DNA from: Phytomonospora sp040655735
Lineage (GTDB): Bacteria; Actinomycetota; Actinomycetes; Mycobacteriales; Micromonosporaceae
Assembly (NCBI RefSeq): GCF_040655735.1
Contig: NZ_JBFAKK010000019.1
Location: forward strand, 1 to 64,000
Direction of reading: 5' to 3'
Length of the DNA stretch: 64,000 nt
Below are positions 59,516-64,000 of the stretch, piece after piece. Under the pieces are notes generated by a model. The model had not been told where the DNA came from, did no database searches, and saw only the letters and a list, made by a program, of their open reading frames with translations. Position 1 is the first letter of the stretch, and each line of letters starts with the position of its first letter. A program made the translations under genes and the position numbers.

Positions 59516-59890
59516 GTCGCTGTGGGCACTGGTCTCACGTTCGAGACCGCAGTCCCTCGCGTGAGACTCCACATGTTGCCACGCGGAGCAGACGTCCTTC
59601 CGCATCCTGCTCCGCGTTGCAACTCCAGCGAGAACGCCCGCGACAGCGGTGACACGGTGACAATCGCCCGTCGGGCGTCAGCGCTCCTCAGGGTTCCTGG
59701 CCGACCTCGATGGACATGAGCGTGCGGCGTGCTCGGCGGATCGTCGAAGACGGGGAGCATGGGCTCGCTCGGACATGAGATCCACTGTGCACACCCACCG
59801 CAACAAAGGTGTGACTCAAGGCGTAGCGCACCCCGTAGTGGGGACACCGATTCCGCGCTCAGTCGCGGTCAAGGCGGGCGCCCGCGCTGT
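59439..59890. other. Non-coding stretch with one hairpin
   Basis: About 450 bases beyond the HTH homology. The left part holds its frameshifted N terminus. ACGCGGAGCAG (59581-59591) with CTGCTCCGCGT (59607-59617) is a perfect inverted repeat. Beyond 59620 I see only shadow-like short frames and no promoter or RNA gene. Confidence 0.5.
59581..59617. repeat. Inverted repeat, 11-bp arms
   Basis: ACGCGGAGCAG and CTGCTCCGCGT with a fifteen-base loop. It is 66 bases from the HTH start region at 59515, in its likely promoter. Candidate operator; without a following T run a terminator is less likely. Confidence 0.55.
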
Positions 59891-60265
59891 TCAGTGCGTC
59901 GGAGGCAGCTGGTTGAAGGCGGGGTTGAAGAAGTCTCCGAAGACTTGGCCCGTGAGCCGCACCGTGACGCTCTTGTCAGGGGCTTGGTGGCGGTAGGCAT
60001 CGACGAGGTTGCGGCCGTCGGTGAGCAGCCGCGCCGATGCTCCGCAAGCGGCACACAACAGCGTGAAGTAGAGCGCCCACACTGCGAAGTAGGCGCCCAC
60101 CGCCCAGACGGTGGAATGGAAGTAGGGCTCCACCGCGAGGTACCAGAGGACCATTCCGGCGAACGCGAGCATCCGGCAGGTCCACATCATCGCCGAGTAG
60201 CCCAGGCTCATTTGAAGGCCAATGACGGCGACATCGACGGGCAGCGGGCTGCGAGGTGAGGGCAT
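59891..60265 (-). CDS. Tandem paralog membrane protein A
   Basis: Protein of 124 residues with two membrane segments (MMWTCRMLAFAGMVLWYLAV and VWAVGAYFAVWALYFTLLCA). The motif ARLLTDGRNLVDAYRHQAPD follows, then a charged C terminus. The neighbouring gene encodes a close paralog of the same length, with conserved WTCR, ARLLTDGRNL.DAY and C-terminal LPP. GGAGAACCTC precedes ATG 60265. Family unrecognised; the soluble end is probably cytoplasmic. Confidence 0.78.
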   Translation of the reverse strand: MPSPRSPLPVDVAVIGLQMSLGYSAMMWTCRMLAFAGMVLWYLAVEPYFHSTVWAVGAYFAVWALYFTLLCAACGASARLLTDGRNLVDAYRHQAPDKSVTVRLTGQVFGDFFNPAFNQLPPTH

Positions 60266-60316
60266 GAGGTTCTCCGGGCGGGCACGGGCGGCAGTCGGGG
60301 CGGATGCTGGCGTTGT

Positions 60317-60691
60317 TCAGTACAGCGGAGGCAGGCGATCGAAGAGGGGGTTGGCGAAGTCGTCGACGACCTGGCGCGTGAACCGCACGATGACGCGGGT
60401 GTCGGGGGTATCGCGGAGGTAGGCGTCGGCCAGGTTGCGGCCGTCGGTGAGCAGTCGCGCCGGCGCAGTGCAGAGCGCGCACATCAGCACGAAGTAGAGC
60501 GCCGCCGCTGCGGCGAACGCACTCCATGCCCAGGCGTTGGAGCCGAAGTAGTACTTCACCGCCCAGAACCCGAGGAACAGCCCGAGGACCACGACCGTCC
60601 GGCAGGTCCAGACCATGGCCGAGTAGCCACGGTTCTTCTGAAGGACATCGACGGCGATGTCGAGGGGCAGCGGGCGGCGACGTGACGGCAT
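60317..60691 (-). CDS. Tandem paralog membrane protein B
   Basis: Same size and plan as the gene at 59891: MPSRRRPLPLDIAV, YSAMVWTCRTVVVLGLFLGF, then a second helix (AFAAAAALYFVLMCALC), ARLLTDGRNLADAYLRDTPD and FANPLFDRLPPLY. Start ATG 60691 has the identical GGAGAACCTC site. The 51-base gap between the genes also resembles the sequence upstream of copy B. A recent tandem duplication. Confidence 0.78.
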   Translation of the reverse strand: MPSRRRPLPLDIAVDVLQKNRGYSAMVWTCRTVVVLGLFLGFWAVKYYFGSNAWAWSAFAAAAALYFVLMCALCTAPARLLTDGRNLADAYLRDTPDTRVIVRFTRQVVDDFANPLFDRLPPLY

Positions 60692-61012
60692 GAGGTTCTC
60701 CGGGCAGGCACAGGCGGGCGATCGGGCAGGGCAACATGACCGCGCGCCCAACAGTAATGCCCCCAGCCCGTTGCTCCCCCTTACCGGCGGGCCGCCCATA
60801 TGGCGGCCTCATCTCCCGCAGGGCAAGTCCCGAAGGACGAACCGGCCGAACTTCGCTCGGTGTGAGCCGACGGTTGCACGCCGGGTGCTACTCAGTCGAC
60901 CGCAATGCCCACGCCAACCACCTGTGGCACATAGGCGCTCGCTCCCGCGGATCAATACGCCCACACGGAGCACCTGTGGGCCGCCAAGCGGGCGGAATCG
61001 CCGTGAGCATGG
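60692..61012. other. Intergenic, nothing recognised
   Basis: About 320 bases upstream of paralog B. It contains the word CACCTGTGG twice (near 60919 and 60973) but no supported ORF, hairpin or RNA gene. Confidence 0.5.
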
Positions 61013-61276
61013 TCAACTGAACAGGAACCACGCTGCGGCCAGGAACCCCGGCAGCGCGGCGGCGGCCAGTATCACGACCGCGCATCCGTCCCCGCCGGTG
61101 TTGTGCAGTCGCCGGTAGTTGCGTCGGGCCGACCTCCGCATGGAACGGGGCAGCCTGTTGACGTGCTGGTCTTCGACCTTCTTGGCGATCCCGCGCATGT
61201 ACGGCTCATGACAGGGCCCGCAGACCCCCTCCGAGCCGAGTGGAATCGTGGTGCCGCAGCGCGCACATGTAGGCAT
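61013..61276 (-). CDS. Zinc-ribbon, single-helix membrane protein
   Basis: Eighty-seven residues. N-terminal zinc ribbon MPTCARCGTTIPLGSEGVCG-PCHE with two CxxC pairs, a basic middle (RLPRSMRRSARRNYRRLHNT) and a C-terminal hydrophobic helix (AVVILAAAALPGFLAAAWF). Looks like a membrane-anchored metal-binding mini-protein of unknown role. Same strand as the next gene, 107 bases apart. Confidence 0.75.
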   Translation of the reverse strand: MPTCARCGTTIPLGSEGVCGPCHEPYMRGIAKKVEDQHVNRLPRSMRRSARRNYRRLHNTGGDGCAVVILAAAALPGFLAAAWFLFS

Positions 61277-61383
61277 CGGACTGTGGTCCCTTCGCCGCCG
61301 GGAAAGGCCTGGGAACCCGAACGTGCCGAACAGGCCCGTGCCGTTCAAGCAGGAAAACGACACTGCGGCCGGCCGGGACCCGG

Positions 61384-61785
61384 TCAGTACCTGTACAGGT
61401 AGACCAGGAACAGCACCAGGATGGACGACACGATCGTCAGGGCGTGAACGAAGATGCGGCCCACGGTCTGGTCGTACTTGATGACGCTGACAGCGGCGAC
61501 CATGATCGCCCAGAACATCAGGCCCCCGGCGGTCAGCCAGACCGCGAGGCTGACAATCGCCACAGCCCTGCTGTCCGGACGGGATTGCTCGACGTTGTCG
61601 GTGACGGGCACCGCCACACAACTGACGATCATCGCGATTACCCATATCCGCGTCGCCCGATCGATGGAGAAGTCGCCGCTGCCGCTCCCCCGACGGCTCT
61701 GGACCACCTGGATGATCACCACCACGGCTTGCAGCAGGCCCCCCGCGACCACCAACCACTTCACCCACTGATCGTCCGGTGACAT
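61384..61785 (-). CDS. Four-helix membrane protein
   Basis: Membrane protein of 133 residues with four hydrophobic helices (WLVVAGGLLQAVVVIIQVV, IWVIAMIVSCVAVPV, AVAIVSLAVWLTAGGLMFWA, IVSSILVLFLVYLY) and short charged loops. No family recognised. ATG 61785 follows GGGGGG; the codon before it (ATG 61788 frame) is not needed. Confidence 0.72.
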   Translation of the reverse strand: MSPDDQWVKWLVVAGGLLQAVVVIIQVVQSRRGSGSGDFSIDRATRIWVIAMIVSCVAVPVTDNVEQSRPDSRAVAIVSLAVWLTAGGLMFWAIMVAAVSVIKYDQTVGRIFVHALTIVSSILVLFLVYLYRY

Positions 61786-62197
61786 CAACCCCCCTCACCC
61801 GGCGAACATGTGCCCGCCTCACGTCCGATATGGACATCATGCGCCATCCCGTCCAGGTGACGACAGAGCATGCACCCGGCACGGCCTCCGCCACCAGGGG
61901 CGGCGTATCGCGACACGTGCCTGGCCGATGCACTCACCCCGCCGCCGGAAAGCCCTGGCGAGGGTGAGGTGGAGACCAGTGCCCCGGCGGGCGTGCCGGC
62001 GATCGGGGAACCTTCTGCAACACGCAAGACTTGACGCGACTTCGACCGCCCCATCGGCTCCGTCGACACCGGCACCCCTGAGCCGATCAAGGGATGTCGA
62101 TGATCGAGGTGGGCGTCTGGGGGTGTCTGTGCTCTGACTCATCCAGCGGCGCGGGTGCGCCCGGCCGCGTGAGCTCGCCGCCTCGCGCGCGCTCGTC
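61786..62197. other. Intergenic, possible 5' debris of next gene
   Basis: About 410 bases. Close to its right end, out-of-frame text (SDSSSGAG, then RVSSPPRAR) hints that the missing start of the next gene lies here. No other feature is visible. Confidence 0.45.
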
Positions 62198-62584
62198 GTG
62201 CTGTGGCAGTCGATCCTGTTCGCCGAGGGATATCTGGAGAAGGGCGACATCGACGGCCGCTTCGGCGCCAAGACCGATGACGCGACCGAGAAGTGGCAGA
62301 GGGCGTTCGGCCTTACCGTCGACGGTTGGGTCGGCGACGGGACGTGGAGCGCGGCCGACGGACGCCTGCGGTGGGGACAGAGCGGCGGCGGCTACGCGGT
62401 GTACGACGCCAAGGCGGGTACCGGGTACGTCGCGATGTGTCGCGGCTCGTCGATCTGGGGCACCCCGGACGGTGGCGCCTGCACCATCGACAGGGCCTCG
62501 CAGAGCTGCGTGACCTTCAACTACTCCAGCAGTGACGCCAACAACCGGGTCAACTTCTTCAAGCGGACCTACACCCTCGTCTGA
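62198..62584 (+). CDS. Peptidoglycan-binding domain protein, N terminus missing
   Basis: Text WQSILFAEGYLEKGDIDGRF, GAKTDDATEKWQRAFGLTVD, GWVGDGTWS is a PG_binding_1 domain. A ~60-residue C-terminal part follows with two cysteines. Members of this type are secreted, with a signal peptide before the domain, which is not present in frame here: the open frame starts inside the domain at GTG 62198. Either a frameshift upstream has removed the signal, or the gene is truncated. Wall-associated function is expected if it were intact. Confidence 0.55.
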   Translation: MLWQSILFAEGYLEKGDIDGRFGAKTDDATEKWQRAFGLTVDGWVGDGTWSAADGRLRWGQSGGGYAVYDAKAGTGYVAMCRGSSIWGTPDGGACTIDRASQSCVTFNYSSSDANNRVNFFKRTYTLV

Positions 62585-62641
62585 CCGGCTTCGGTCAGCC
62601 TGGACGCGACGGGCTTCGATCGGTGGTCAACGCCGCCCGGT

Positions 62642-63517
62642 TCAGAGCAGCTCCGCCTCGATGCCCCTCTTCCGCAGGGACTCAAGGGTCTCCTCGTCGA
62701 CGCCGGTCAGCGTCATCGACCTGAGGTTGGGGAGCAGTTCGACGTCGCTGAAGTCGGTGACGTCGAAGGAGTCGTCCTCGCCGCTCCACAGCGGGGCGAT
62801 CTGCAGGTAGACGTCGTTGCCGCCGTCCTGTTCGAGTGCGACGACCTCGCTCAGCATGGCTCGGGGCACGGGAAGCTCGGCGAAGTACGCGAGGGCCTCC
62901 GGGATCGGGGCGTGCCCCTCGGTGTCGGCGTCGATGTCGCGGTCGGCGAACCCGTCGATGAACTCGCCGAGGTCGAAGGCGGGTTCGAGCAGGCCCTTGT
63001 CGTACATGAGGTCCTGCACGACGAGGAGTTTGAAGTTGAGGTCCTTGAACTCGACCGCGTCGGGTACCGGGGTCGGCTTCTTCTTCGCCGGGGCGGCCTT
63101 CTTCCTCTTCGGGCGCCGGACCTTCTGCTCGACGATGATGTCCGCCACGTGCTGGCCGGGCCCCGGGTCGGTGCGCCGGACCCCCACGTAGCCATCACCG
63201 AGATCGCGGCTGGGATAGGTCGGGCCGGTCGGACCGAACTCCTCGTCGAAAGGGCGACCCTCGATCCGCACCCGATGGGCGGGGCCGTCGACCTTCAACC
63301 GCAGGTTCAGCACGTGGACTCCGTCGGTGTGCTTCGCCGTCAGCCCCGTTTCGCGCCAGGACCAGAAACCCGCGCGTCGTCCACCGAGCCCGTCGATCTT
63401 GTCGGGCTCCTCGTCGAACAGCGCCTCCAGATCGGCGAGCGGGATCGGGTAGGCGTGGAGTCGACCGTCGATCTCGATCCCGTCGAGCCGGATGTCCACG
63501 TCCAGAATCCTCGGCAC
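62642..63517 (-). CDS. DUF7738/DUF6892-like two-domain protein
   Basis: Protein of 291 residues. N-terminal ~120 residues (VDIRLDGIEIDGRLHAYPIP, GLTAKHTDGVHVLNLRLKVD) resemble the DUF7738 type. A Lys/Pro-rich linker (RRPKRKKAAPAKKK) follows. The C-terminal ~140 residues (FKLLVVQDLMYDKGLLEPAF, GHAPIPEALAYFAELPVPRA, LEQDGGNDVYLQIAPLWSGE) match DUF6892. Such proteins often sit near polymorphic toxin or immunity genes; the role is unknown. GTG 63517 is the likely start. Confidence 0.72.
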   Translation of the reverse strand: MPRILDVDIRLDGIEIDGRLHAYPIPLADLEALFDEEPDKIDGLGGRRAGFWSWRETGLTAKHTDGVHVLNLRLKVDGPAHRVRIEGRPFDEEFGPTGPTYPSRDLGDGYVGVRRTDPGPGQHVADIIVEQKVRRPKRKKAAPAKKKPTPVPDAVEFKDLNFKLLVVQDLMYDKGLLEPAFDLGEFIDGFADRDIDADTEGHAPIPEALAYFAELPVPRAMLSEVVALEQDGGNDVYLQIAPLWSGEDDSFDVTDFSDVELLPNLRSMTLTGVDEETLESLRKRGIEAELL

Positions 63518-63617
63518 CTCGTCGCCACCCGCCCTCGTCCGCCAGCCCGGTCGGACCGAATCCTATGCGGGCCGTCGGACCCACGGGCGCCGACGGAGAG
63601 TTCCGTCGTCGGCGAGG

Positions 63618-63905
63618 CTACGGCTGGTCGCCGTCGTGCAGGTGGACATGGTCGAGTCCTGGCCCGAACCGGACGACGTGGTCGGGTGTGCCGTGGTGGT
63701 CCTTGCTGGGACGGAATCGGCCTTCGCGGACGGCGATGTCATAGCAGCCGTCGCCGACCGGGTATTCGGTCAGCACGCCGGTCGCCCGGTGGCGGGCGGC
63801 CCAGGCCCGGCCGTCGGCTTCGGAGGTGAACACCGCCGAGGCGAACTGCGCGCCCTGGCCGTGGAAGATCCATACGTTCTCGTGGCTGGTGTCGTTCACC
63901 GTCAT
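63618..63905 (-). CDS. DUF7710-like small protein
   Basis: Protein of 95 residues: VWIFHGQGAQFASAVFTSEA, AWAARHRATGVLTEYPVGDG, then CYDIAVREGRFRPS and GLDHVHLHDGDQP. This pattern matches the DUF7710 group. Start ATG 63905 or GTG 63899, six bases after CAGACT; the second fits a leaderless start. About 100 bases upstream of the DUF6892-like gene on the same strand. Function unknown. Confidence 0.75.
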   Translation of the reverse strand: MTVNDTSHENVWIFHGQGAQFASAVFTSEADGRAWAARHRATGVLTEYPVGDGCYDIAVREGRFRPSKDHHGTPDHVVRFGPGLDHVHLHDGDQP

Positions 63906-64000
63906 AGTCTGCGCCCCGTGGCCGCGACACGAACTCGCCGGGGAGACACGAGACGAACCCGTCTCGTCGGGGTGGCCTGCCGTTTCACGAGACTGCTCCG

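Overview
The window is high-GC DNA from an actinomycete. The evidence is GC-rich third codon positions, frequent GTG and TTG starts, two class-II tRNA-Ser genes without encoded CCA, a mycothiol-dependent isomerase relative, and many leaderless genes with a TANNNT -10 box 6-7 nt before the start codon. Secreted chitinase, cellulase and a large subtilase suggest a soil or plant-litter saprotroph. The genus cannot be fixed from sequence alone; Glycomycetaceae is only a guess.

Layout. 1-7.7 kb: a broken gene, a CBM2-FnIII-GH18 chitinase, a P450-ferredoxin-flavoprotein operon with a divergent TetR, and a spermidine-synthase-like gene. 7.8-9.7 kb: decayed phage tail genes and a frameshifted secreted mini-protein. 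9.8-12.3 kb: CDF metal exporter with divergent ArsR, and a DUF2332 protein. 12.3-14.6 kb: a five-gene operon encoding a YbaB-like protein, two WXG100-like proteins (one with membrane segments), an EndoU nuclease toxin and a probable immunity protein. 14.7-17.7 kb: TetR plus membrane protein under two palindromic operators, an AhpD-like protein and others. 17.8-20.6 kb: debris of a barstar-like gene, a prophage head-tail/tail module and a peptidase E gene, with an intact DUF3223 gene and a small TTG-start gene among them.

20.9-41.3 kb is mostly intact chromosome: GH6 cellulase with a CebR/CelR-type operator, an ABC-F protein behind a leader-peptide attenuator, two isochorismatase-fold hydrolases lacking the usual cysteine, a Crp-like regulator beside a palindrome and an oxidoreductase, a PhoX-like protein, a TetX-like monooxygenase and TetR sharing one operator, a PQQ-propeller lipoprotein, M18 aminopeptidase, class-C serine hydrolase, and a NarL-type two-component pair beside an 11-bp-arm palindrome.

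41.5-46.4 kb is a ~4.9 kb island bounded by an 84-bp near-perfect repeat of the 3' half of tRNA-Ser(GCT). It lacks an integrase. It carries small membrane and zinc-motif proteins, an XRE-TPR regulator, a broken glycosyltransferase, a GntR/UTRA regulator and a nested inverted-repeat array around 42.1-42.5 kb that looks like an origin, regulatory or end structure.

46.5-64 kb: subtilase, CPBP protease, large membrane protein, VOC protein/TetR pair with duplicated operators, ornithine-cyclodeaminase-like protein, DUF418-like protein, quinone oxidoreductase, tRNA-Ser(TGA), decayed sequence, a frameshifted HTH gene coupled to an epimerase, tandem paralogous membrane proteins, and DUF6892- and DUF7710-like proteins at the end.
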